Shown: in pieces, positions 1 to 6,033 of the stretch | Layout: every line of letters begins with the position of its first letter | Position numbering within the stretch: the stretch's first letter is position 1 | Assembly (NCBI GenBank): GCA_030666035.1 | Contig: DAOUYQ010000054.1 | Location: 1-6,038, forward strand | Direction: 5' to 3' | Length of the DNA stretch: 6,038 bases | Origin: Microcaldota archaeon | GTDB lineage: Archaea > Micrarchaeota > Micrarchaeia > Anstonellales > Bilamarchaeaceae | Translations under genes and position numbers: made by a program | Notes under the pieces: generated by a model | Database searches by the model: none | Seen by the model: the letters and a program-made list of their open reading frames with translations, nothing else | What the model was told of the DNA's origin: nothing

Positions 1-789
1 AGCGGAAACAGGCTTGTAAAAATTAAGATGCGCTCACTTAAAATTCCTGAAGTGGGGGACAAATTCGCGTCCCGGCATGGGCAGAAGGGAGTGATTGGGC
101 TCCTCCTTAAGCAGGAGGATATGCCATTTACACAGGATGGAATTGTCCCGGACCTTATCCTTAACCCGCATGCAATTCCCTCGAGAATGACTGCCGGGCA
201 CCTTTTGGAAACATTAGGGGGAAAAGCAGGTGCACTAGGCGGAATGCTTAGGGATGGAACGGCATTCAGTGGAGACACAGAAGAGGATTATGCCAAGATC
301 CTTAAGGAAAAGGGATTTGATGAGCATGGGGAAGAATGGCTCTATGATGGAATCACCGGGAAAAAAATGAAGGTAAAGCTTTTTATCGGCCCGGTTTACT
401 ACCAGAGGCTCCACCACATTGTTTCCAACAAGATGCATGTTAGGAGCAGGGGCCCGGTCCAGCTGCTCACGCTCCAGCCAACCGAAGGGCGTGCACGTGA
501 AGGAGGCCTCAGGTTTGGAGAGATGGAACGTGACTGCCTTATCGGTTATGGTGCGAGCATGGTTGTAAGAGAAAGGCTGCTTGAAGAAAGTGACAAAACA
601 ATCCAGCTTGTCTGCAACAAGTGCGGAATGTTTGCTTACCACGACTATATAAAAAACAAGGACATCTGCCCTCTTTGTGATAGCGAGGATATCTCTTCAA
701 TTGAGATGAGTTACGCGTTTAAGCTGCTGTTGGGAGAAATACGCTCGATGTTTATATTCCCGCGCATTATCCTGAAGGAAAAAGCATGA
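1..789 (+). CDS. rpoB: DNA-directed RNA polymerase subunit B, C-terminal part (5' end outside window)
   Basis: This is the second-largest core subunit of the archaeal RNA polymerase. It forms one wall of the active-site cleft and helps bind the RNA-DNA hybrid and the incoming NTP. The frame is open to the first base, so the gene is truncated by the window edge and the internal ATG at 28 is not its start; 262 codons are visible. Family motifs in order are [12 protein letters not shown] (about 57-92, holding the two lysines known to line the active site in this family), [11 protein letters not shown] and [34 protein letters not shown], and [12 protein letters not shown] zinc site CxxC-x14-CxxC follows, with cysteine codons at 613, 622, 667 and 676. 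The usual HGAS after ERDCLI reads YGAS here. TGA at 787 overlaps the SD of rpoA1. If subunit B is split in this organism, this would be the B' piece; the window cannot tell. Identification is near certain. Confidence 0.97.
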   Translation, partial: SGNRLVKIKMRSLKIPEVGDKFASRHGQKGVIGLLLKQEDMPFTQDGIVPDLILNPHAIPSRMTAGHLLETLGGKAGALGGMLRDGTAFSGDTEEDYAKILKEKGFDEHGEEWLYDGITGKKMKVKLFIGPVYYQRLHHIVSNKMHVRSRGPVQLLTLQPTEGRAREGGLRFGEMERDCLIGYGASMVVRERLLEESDKTIQLVCNKCGMFAYHDYIKNKDICPLCDSEDISSIEMSYAFKLLLGEIRSMFIFPRIILKEKA

Positions 790-794
790 GGTGG
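788..794 (+). promoter_or_regulatory. Shine-Dalgarno site for rpoA1, overlapping the rpoB stop
   Basis: GAGGTGG begins inside the rpoB TGA stop (787-789) and lies 5 nt before the ATG at 800. This decides the rpoA1 start: a GTG at 791 is in frame but lies inside the SD itself and has no SD of its own. The arrangement suggests that ribosomes ending rpoB re-initiate on rpoA1. Confidence 0.8.
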
Positions 795-799
795 CCATT

Positions 800-3268
800 A
801 TGGAAGATATAGAAAAAATTATAGACAAGATTCGCTTTTCCCTTTTCTCACCTGAGATGGTGAGGGAACTTTCGTGTGCGAGGATTGTAATCCCGGACAC
901 CTATGATGATGATGGTTACCCTATTGATGGAGGGCTTGTTGATTCCCGCCTTGGGGTTGTTGACCCGGGCTTGAGGTGCAAAACCTGTGGGGGGAGGGTA
1001 AAAGAATGCCCTGGCCACTTTGGGCATATAGACCTTGTCCGCCCGGTAATCCATGTGGAATATGCAAAATCAATGTATGAAGTTATGAGGGCAACCTGCC
1101 CCCACTGCTATAAAGCAACAATAGAAAATCCTTCGGAGAAGCCGCCAAAAGGGAAATGCCCCCACTGCAAAGAGCCGCTTCCGGATATCAAGTACCTGAA
1201 GCCAACCACCCTTTTCCGGGATGGAAACGCAATGCTTCCAACCGAAGTGCAGGATTGGCTTGCATCAATTCAGGATGAGGAGCTTAGGAAGCTTGGATGG
1301 AACACTGAGTATGCAAGGCCGGAGTGGGCAATTCTTTCTGTTTTGCTTGTTTCTCCTGTAAACGTGAGGCCATCAATCACGCTTGAATCAGGCGAGCGGA
1401 GCGAGGATGACCTTACCCATAAATTAGTAGATATTATACGCATTAACCAGAAGCTTGAGGCAAATATTAATGCAGGGGCCCCACAGTTAATTATTGAAGA
1501 CCTCTGGGAACTGCTCCAGTACCATATTACTACTTACCTGAATAATGAGACTGCAAACATTCCTCCGGCAAGGCACAGGAGCGGAAGGCCCCTCAAGACA
1601 CTTGCACAGAGGCTGAAGGGAAAAGAGGGAAGGTTCAGGTATAACCTTCTCGGGAAGAGGGTGAACTTCTCTGCCCGTACAGTTATCTCCCCAGACCCGA
1701 AACTTCGCATAGATGAGGTGGGTGTTCCGGAAGCGATTGCAAAAGAGCTTACTATCCCTATTGCGGTTACGGAATGGAATGTGGATGAGTGCAGGGAATA
1801 TGTCCTTTCTGAAGTTTATCCAAGAGCGATATACATCCTCCGCCCGGATGGGAGAAAGGTAAAAATATCTGATGAACTTAGAAAAGAGCTTGCGGACGAT
1901 CTCAAGGTGGGCTCCACCATTGAGCGGCAGATTATGGATGGAGATATTGCTCTTTTCAACAGGCAGCCATCACTTCACCGGGTTTCAATGATGGCGCATG
2001 AAGTGAAGGTGCTCCCTGGAAAAACATTCAGGCTTAATCCAACAACTACCCCCCCATACAATGCAGACTTTGATGGGGATGAGATGAACCTGCACATGCT
2101 GCAGACCCTGGAATCCCAGGCAGAAGCCCGCTTGATGATGAAAGTGGAGGACCAGATAATCTCCCCGAGGCATGGGCATGCAATTGTGAAGCCGCAGGAG
2201 GACCACGTGTCCGCAACATATTTTTTCACAAACGATGAAGCGGTTTTCACCAGGGAGCGGGCAGCAAACCTGCTATACCTTGCAGGGATAACTGAGCTGC
2301 CCAAGCCGGACAAGGGCAAGAATTATTCAGGGAAGCTCCTCTTTTCCATGCTTCTCCCAAAAGACTTTAGCATTAAGGTAACTCCCAAGCTTGGGGAGGA
2401 AATTGTAATTGTCAAAGGAAGGCTCAAGAAGGGCGCAATAGAGAGCAGGGCCCTTGAGAAAGACCTTCTCGAGAAGCTTTTCATCAAATATGGCTCTAAA
2501 GTTACCCAGAAATTCATAGACAATGTTACCCAGATGTGCCTTGAAGCGCTTGCTGGCCATGGCTTTAGTGTTTCCATGAACAGCTATAGCCTCAGCAACA
2601 AGGCAGAGAAGAAAATCCAGGACATTGATGACAAGGTAAACCGGGAAATAGAGAACCTTATCCTTCAATACAGGAATGGAAAGCTGGAGCGGTCTCCGGG
2701 CCTTAGCCTCAGGGACACTCTGGAAAGCAATATAATGATGACTACCTCCAAGGCGAGGAATGATGCAGGCAAAGTTGTTGAAGCGGATTTTGGCCTTACC
2801 AATCCATCAATCATCATGGCCACTATCGGTGCCCGTGGAAGCCTGCTAAACGCAATCCAGATGAGTGCGCTCGTAGGCCAGCAGGCAATCAGGAGCAAAA
2901 GGCCTTCCCGTGGATATTATAAGAGAGTTCTCGCATTCTACCGCCGGGGCCAGCTTACTGCAAGGGAACGTGGATTTGTTTTCAGTTCTTTCAGGAGCGG
3001 CCTCCACCCAGATGAATTTTTCCTTGCATCAATGGGGGGAAGGGAATCACTGGTCAATACAGCTATCCGTACAGCACGTTCAGGATACATGCAAAGGAGG
3101 CTCATCCATGCTATCCAGGACCTTGTAGTTGAGGATAAAGGGGAAGTGAGGAATGGGCAGCATGCAATCATCCAGTTTGCATATGGAGGCGATTGCAATG
3201 ACCCGGTATTCTCTTCAAGTGGGGAATACATAGAAACCACGAGACAGGATGACGTGGATACAGTATGA
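800..3268 (+). CDS. rpoA1: DNA-directed RNA polymerase subunit A' (RpoA1)
   Basis: This is the N-terminal two thirds of the largest RNA polymerase subunit, which is split into A' and A'' in archaea. It carries the clamp, the catalytic Mg site and the bridge helix. Residue numbers are from ATG 800 (822 aa). Zinc site 1 is C60, C63, C70 and H73; zinc site 2 is C100, C103, C120 and C123. RPSITLESGERSEDDLTH is at 190-207, the GKEGRFRYNLLGKRVNFSAR lid/rudder region at about 274-293, and FNRQPSLHR at 386-394. The metal-binding NADFDGD is at 421-427 with D423, D425 and D427 all intact. GARGSLLNAIQMSALVGQQ lies at 678-696 and the bridge-helix stretch around 734-770 (GLHPDEFF, MGGRES, TARSGYMQRRL). 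The end, IQFAYGGDCNDP then a short tail, is the normal A'/A'' split point. At 822 aa it is shorter than the roughly 860-910 usual for the family as I recall it. The stop overlaps the rpoA2 SD. Confidence 0.97.
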   Translation: MEDIEKIIDKIRFSLFSPEMVRELSCARIVIPDTYDDDGYPIDGGLVDSRLGVVDPGLRCKTCGGRVKECPGHFGHIDLVRPVIHVEYAKSMYEVMRATCPHCYKATIENPSEKPPKGKCPHCKEPLPDIKYLKPTTLFRDGNAMLPTEVQDWLASIQDEELRKLGWNTEYARPEWAILSVLLVSPVNVRPSITLESGERSEDDLTHKLVDIIRINQKLEANINAGAPQLIIEDLWELLQYHITTYLNNETANIPPARHRSGRPLKTLAQRLKGKEGRFRYNLLGKRVNFSARTVISPDPKLRIDEVGVPEAIAKELTIPIAVTEWNVDECREYVLSEVYPRAIYILRPDGRKVKISDELRKELADDLKVGSTIERQIMDGDIALFNRQPSLHRVSMMAHEVKVLPGKTFRLNPTTTPPYNADFDGDEMNLHMLQTLESQAEARLMMKVEDQIISPRHGHAIVKPQEDHVSATYFFTNDEAVFTRERAANLLYLAGITELPKPDKGKNYSGKLLFSMLLPKDFSIKVTPKLGEEIVIVKGRLKKGAIESRALEKDLLEKLFIKYGSKVTQKFIDNVTQMCLEALAGHGFSVSMNSYSLSNKAEKKIQDIDDKVNREIENLILQYRNGKLERSPGLSLRDTLESNIMMTTSKARNDAGKVVEADFGLTNPSIIMATIGARGSLLNAIQMSALVGQQAIRSKRPSRGYYKRVLAFYRRGQLTARERGFVFSSFRSGLHPDEFFLASMGGRESLVNTAIRTARSGYMQRRLIHAIQDLVVEDKGEVRNGQHAIIQFAYGGDCNDPVFSSSGEYIETTRQDDVDTV

Positions 3269-3272
3269 GGTG
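3267..3272 (+). promoter_or_regulatory. Shine-Dalgarno site for rpoA2, overlapping the rpoA1 stop
   Basis: GAGGTG starts inside the rpoA1 TGA (3266-3268) and is 7 nt before the ATG at 3280. It is the same TGAGGTG module as at the rpoB/rpoA1 junction. It supports ATG 3280 as the start and suggests translational coupling of A' and A''. Confidence 0.8.
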
Positions 3273-3279
3273 TGTTTAA

Positions 3280-5832
3280 ATGGCAACAAAATCAACAAAA
3301 TCATCAAAAATAAGCCCCTATTCTGCTGTTGGAATTATAGCTGCGCAAAGCTTGGGGGAGCCCGGGACTCAGATGTCCCTGGAAGCAGGCGAGAAAGTAC
3401 TCGTAAGCACCAATGGCAGGATAAAATCCCTTAAGATAGGGAAATTCATAGATGCATTAATGCAAAAGAGCGAGTGCAGGAATTTTGAGGGCTCTGAAGT
3501 TTGTGCTCTTGTGGGCGGTGAGGTATATGTTCCAAGCCTGGATCAGGATGGCAGAATAAGATGGAAGAAAGTACTTGAAGTGAGCAGGCACAAGACTAAC
3601 AAGAAGTTAATGAAATTGAATACACGCTCAGGCCGGAGCATAATCGCAACAGGCAACCATTCATTTGTAATAAGGCAGAATGGTTCAATACTGCCTGTTC
3701 CCGGGAAGGAGCTGAGTGTAGGAAGCAGGATACCTGTGCTTAGAAATCTTCCTGCAAACGAAGAACAGAGCGCACTGGAGCTGGAAGATTATTTGCCTAA
3801 AAACAAATGTTGGTTTGGAAGTGAGTTGAAAAAAGCTCTTTTGGGAAGCACCCAGTTTACTGTGCCCGTGGGGCCCGATCAATTAAGAAATCATGCTGCG
3901 GGGATGGGAAGTTTTGAAATTGAAGAAGGTTTTGTATATCCCAAGCAGATTCACAGCAGGAGCAGGATACCGGAATCCATCACAATGGATGAAGAATTTG
4001 GATGGTTCATCGGTGCATATCTGGCAGAGGGCAATGCAACCAAATATTACATCTCTATTTCCAATACCGATGAGGGGTATCTCTCGAATGTGAGAAAGGT
4101 TGCGCAAAAATTCTCCCTTACTACTAATGAATATGACAACCACCGTGGTTTTTCAAAAGGCCATGACCTGCGCCTTAACTCCTCCATTTTATCAGAACTG
4201 CTGATGAAAGCCTGTGGCAGTGGGGCAAAGCACAAGTATCTGCCTCAATTTGCTTTTGGCGCGAATGAAAAATTCGTTGGAAGCCTGCTGAAGGCGTATT
4301 TTGATGGAGACGGGAATGTAAGCACCACCAGAAAAGTAATCCGGGCAAGTTCAGCTTCGGAAGAGCTTATTGATGGAATTGCGATACTCCTCAACCGCAT
4401 GGGAATACTAAGCTCCAAAAGAAAAGGCAGGAAGGAATATTCTCTTAGCATCTCATATAGGTATGCAGGAGTCTTCAAAGAAAAAATTGGCCTCGAAATC
4501 CCAAAGAAGAAGGATGCACTCGATGAACTTGTCGAGCTTTCCAAGAAGAATCAGCAGTCTCTTTCATATGATTCTGTGGATATGGTGGCAGGTTTTGGAG
4601 ACGTCTTTATTAAACTGGCAGAAAAGCTTTCCATTCCAAAGCGCACGCTCAAGAATTTCACTAAAAGGCAGGCGATTGGAAGGAATACATTGAGAAAATG
4701 GATTGAAAAGATGGGCAAAATTGCCAAGGAGAAGGCAGTGGACATAGAATCTGAACTGGAATATCTGCGCGCTCTTTATAACGAAGATGTTTTCTGGGAT
4801 GAAATTATTTCAATCGATTATGTGGAACCTTCTTCCGGTTATGTCTATGATTTTTCTGTTGAAGGGCTGGAAACATTCACCACATTTGAAGGCATAGTTA
4901 CGCACAATACAATGCGGACCTTCCACTATGCAGGGATTGCAGAGCATGTGCCCACAGACCTGCCCAGGCTCATTGAGCTGGTGGATGCGAAGAAGGAACC
5001 CAAGAAATCCATAGTGGAAATCCACTTGTTGAAGGAGTACCGTGCAAAAGAGAGCAGTGCAAAAGCACTTGCAAGGGAAATCGAATCCGTTCTCCTTCCC
5101 GAAATCGCCACGATGCAGGAAGACCTCGCATCCAAGAGAATTTCTATCATGCTTCGCAAGGACGATTCAAAACTGATGGGAGTCAGCAATGAAATGCTCA
5201 AGGAAGCAGTGAAGAAAACTGTTGGAACAAACAAGGTTGAGCAAAGGGGGGACAAAATTATAGTGAAGCTCAAAGCCGAAAAAGAGAAACCCCTCAAAGA
5301 CCTCAGGAAACTCGGAATCAAGCTCTCAAAATGCCTTGTGAAAGGAGTTGCAGGCATCCGCAGGGCAGTTGTGATTAAAGAGAAAGGGGAATATTTCATC
5401 CGTGCAAGCGGCTGCAACATAAAAGACATTGTGAAGCTGAAAAAAGTTGATATTTCCCGCATTTATACAAACAGCATAATGGAAATTGAGAAGATGTTTG
5501 GGATAGAAGCGGCAAGAAATGCACTAATCAAGGAAATGCACACTGTGATGGAATTGCAGGGGCTTGCTGTGGATATCCGCCATATTATGCTGCTTGCTGA
5601 TGCAATGGCTTCTGACGGCAAAATCAAATCTATTGGAAGGCATGGGCTTTCCGGGGAAAAAGCAGGCGTGATGGGGCGTGCTGCATTCGAGGAAACAATC
5701 AAGCACCTCGTAAATGCTTCAATTATAGCGGAAGATGATAATCTTGTTGGAGTTTCGGAAAACATAATTGTCGGACAAACCATTCCGGTAGGAACCGGCA
5801 GGATAAAGCTTGGAATGAAGGCTAAGAAATAA
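3280..5832 (+). CDS. rpoA2: DNA-directed RNA polymerase subunit A'' (RpoA2), intein-containing precursor
   Basis: This is the C-terminal third of the largest RNA polymerase subunit, carrying the trigger loop and the cleft/jaw elements that complete the active centre with A'. The 850-codon precursor is N-extein residues 1-32, intein 33-543 and C-extein 544-850, so the spliced A'' is 339 aa. Joined, the exteins read AVGIIAAQSLGEPGTQM + TMRTFHYAGIAEH, the standard trigger loop; H549 corresponds to the catalytic-loop histidine of Rpb1. Later family motifs are LPRLIELVDAKK (561-572), GIEAARNALIKE (741-752), VDIRHIMLLADAMASDG (764-780), IGRHGLSGEKA (785-795), RAAFEETIKHL (800-810) and ENIIVGQTIPVGTG (827-840). 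Only 18 residues precede the G of VGIIAAQS, so the N-terminal helical part found in many A'' proteins is reduced. The usual TLGLPR is PTDLPR here. The gene ends in tandem stops TAA TAG (5830-5835). Identification is near certain. Confidence 0.97.
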   Translation: MATKSTKSSKISPYSAVGIIAAQSLGEPGTQMSLEAGEKVLVSTNGRIKSLKIGKFIDALMQKSECRNFEGSEVCALVGGEVYVPSLDQDGRIRWKKVLEVSRHKTNKKLMKLNTRSGRSIIATGNHSFVIRQNGSILPVPGKELSVGSRIPVLRNLPANEEQSALELEDYLPKNKCWFGSELKKALLGSTQFTVPVGPDQLRNHAAGMGSFEIEEGFVYPKQIHSRSRIPESITMDEEFGWFIGAYLAEGNATKYYISISNTDEGYLSNVRKVAQKFSLTTNEYDNHRGFSKGHDLRLNSSILSELLMKACGSGAKHKYLPQFAFGANEKFVGSLLKAYFDGDGNVSTTRKVIRASSASEELIDGIAILLNRMGILSSKRKGRKEYSLSISYRYAGVFKEKIGLEIPKKKDALDELVELSKKNQQSLSYDSVDMVAGFGDVFIKLAEKLSIPKRTLKNFTKRQAIGRNTLRKWIEKMGKIAKEKAVDIESELEYLRALYNEDVFWDEIISIDYVEPSSGYVYDFSVEGLETFTTFEGIVTHNTMRTFHYAGIAEHVPTDLPRLIELVDAKKEPKKSIVEIHLLKEYRAKESSAKALAREIESVLLPEIATMQEDLASKRISIMLRKDDSKLMGVSNEMLKEAVKKTVGTNKVEQRGDKIIVKLKAEKEKPLKDLRKLGIKLSKCLVKGVAGIRRAVVIKEKGEYFIRASGCNIKDIVKLKKVDISRIYTNSIMEIEKMFGIEAARNALIKEMHTVMELQGLAVDIRHIMLLADAMASDGKIKSIGRHGLSGEKAGVMGRAAFEETIKHLVNASIIAEDDNLVGVSENIIVGQTIPVGTGRIKLGMKAKK
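3376..4908 (+). mobile_element. Intein with LAGLIDADG homing endonuclease, inserted in the RpoA2 trigger loop
   Basis: This 511-codon protein intron is translated with A'' and predicted to excise itself and ligate the exteins. Precursor residue numbers follow. The N-terminal splicing residue is Ser33 (SLEAGEKVLVSTNGR, block A). Block B is ATGNHSF with T124 and H127 (TxxH). The endonuclease has block C FIGAYLAEG (catalytic E250), block D KYLP (319-322), block E LLKAYFDGDG (336-345, catalytic D344) and block H LLNRMGI (370-376). About 140 residues, including a basic, helix-rich stretch, separate it from block F (YVYDFSVEGLETF, 521-533) and block G (GIVTHN, 538-543). H542 and N543 are the expected terminal pair, and the +1 residue is Thr544. 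All splicing residues and both endonuclease acidic residues are present, so both activities look intact. The boundaries are firm because removal restores the family sequence exactly. Hand counts of sampled 60-base lines give about 38-43% GC, below rpoA1. Confidence 0.96.
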
Positions 5833-5835
5833 TAG

Positions 5836-5843
5836 TATTATAC
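5836..5843 (+). promoter_or_regulatory. Possible archaeal TATA-like element downstream of rpoA2
   Basis: TATTATAC lies just after the rpoA2 stops, with its centre about 22 nt before the ATG at 5862. That spacing would suit a leaderless or nearly leaderless start for the first 26-codon ORF, which lacks a clear SD. No purine-rich BRE is evident upstream because this is the end of rpoA2. The match is loose and AT-rich sequence is common in such gaps, so this is weak. Confidence 0.22.
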
Positions 5844-5861
5844 AATTAAGGGATAAGAAGT

Positions 5862-5942
5862 ATGGAAGAAGAAAAGGTTGAGATTGAATGGTCTTTGACC
5901 ACAGCTCTCACCCTTTTCCCAAGTCCAAACAATGTTACATGA
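5862..5942 (+). CDS. Unrecognised 26-codon ORF, copy 1
   Basis: A short ORF begins MEEEKVEIEW, has a hydrophobic middle (TTALTLF) and ends PNNVT before TGA at 5940. I do not recognise it. It has no strong SD (only GGGAT about 7 nt before the ATG) and lies 29 nt after the rpoA2 stop. Archaea often carry rpl30e here, and the peptide has a vague likeness to an L30e N-terminus (acidic start, then an xLxTAL-like helix, then LFxS). It is far too short to be L30e and the likeness could be chance. Its stop overlaps a good SD for the second copy. It may be a real leader peptide, a broken gene start, or a by-product of a structured repeat. Confidence 0.25.
   Translation: MEEEKVEIEWSLTTALTLFPSPNNVT
5871..5918 (+). 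other. Nested hairpin within repeat copy 1
   Basis: An outer arm 5871-5883 (GAAAAGGTTGAGA) can pair with 5906-5918 (TCTCACCCTTTTC) at 12 of 13 positions, with one T·C mismatch. Inside, TGGTC (5889-5893) and GACCA (5897-5901) form a 5-bp stem around a TTT loop. An asymmetric internal loop (ttgaa/cagc) separates the two stems. No U-tract follows immediately, so it does not look like an intrinsic terminator. It may be an RNA structure or a DNA palindrome associated with the duplication. Confidence 0.5.
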
Positions 5943-5945
5943 GGT
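5941..5945 (+). promoter_or_regulatory. Shine-Dalgarno site overlapping the stop of ORF copy 1
   Basis: GAGGT begins inside the TGA at 5940-5942 and is 7 nt before the ATG at 5953. It has the same design as the rpoB/rpoA1 and rpoA1/rpoA2 junctions. The same sequence recurs at 6032-6036 at the window edge, where it would serve an ORF beyond the window. Confidence 0.55.
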
Positions 5946-5952
5946 AATAAAT

Positions 5953-6033
5953 ATGGAAGAAGAAAAGGTTGAGATTGAATGGTCTTTGACCACAGCTCTC
6001 ACCCTTTTCCCAAGTCCAAACAATGTTACATGA
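5953..6033 (+). CDS. Unrecognised 26-codon ORF, copy 2
   Basis: The nucleotide sequence and peptide are identical to the ORF at 5862-5942. Unlike copy 1, this one has a clear SD (GAGGT, 7 nt upstream) supplied by the end of copy 1. The 91-bp period is not a multiple of three, so the two copies are in different frames and cannot be parts of one longer repeat protein. Coding status is uncertain. Confidence 0.28.
   Translation: MEEEKVEIEWSLTTALTLFPSPNNVT
5962..6009 (+). other. Nested hairpin within repeat copy 2
   Basis: This is the same fold as in copy 1, shifted by 91 bp: outer arms 5962-5974 and 5997-6009, inner stem 5980-5984 with 5988-5992. Two identical hairpins in tandem could also pair with each other in an alternative longer-range fold. 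Confidence 0.5.

Larger units (their letters stand above)
5861..5947 (+). repeat. 87-bp perfect direct repeat, copy 1
   Basis: This copy is identical base for base to 5952-6038; the repeat period is 91 bp with a 4-bp spacer (taaa, 5948-5951). It starts at the T before an ATG and ends in TGAGGTAA. The bases just upstream (5851-5860) match the corresponding bases before copy 2 at only 6 of 10 positions, so the homology drops sharply at the left edge. Confidence 0.97.

Noticed and set aside
235..642. Antisense ORF of 135 codons opposite rpoB
   Set aside because: It is fully inside a strongly conserved rpoB coding region and has no recognisable motif; it is a shadow of the coding strand, as are the other long minus-strand frames, including 4926-5462.
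791..799. GTG at 791 as the rpoA1 start
   Set aside because: It lies within the SD GAGGTGG and would leave no SD of its own; ATG at 800 has that SD at normal spacing and starts MEDIEK, a better N-terminus for the family.
2048..2055. Run of seven C just before the rpoA1 active-site motif as a possible frameshift
   Set aside because: The frame reads TTTPPYNADFDGD straight through, matching the family, so no frameshift is present.
3249..3434. Plus-strand 61-codon ORF bridging rpoA1 and rpoA2
   Set aside because: It overlaps both polymerase genes in another frame, has no SD of its own, and no motif; both real frames are conserved across the same bases.
5833..5861. Transcription terminator after rpoA2
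   Set aside because: The gap is AT-rich but has no long T-tract or hairpin; the operon may well continue.
5884..5905. Kink-turn motif in the hairpin internal loop (attractive because L30e-family proteins bind kink-turns)
   Set aside because: A kink-turn needs tandem G·A pairs; the upper strand has GA, but the opposite strand (cagc) lacks the GA partner.
5838..6023. Minus-strand 61-codon ORF across both repeat copies
   Set aside because: The 91-bp period means the two copies are read in different frames, so it would not encode a repeated peptide; no SD and no family resemblance.
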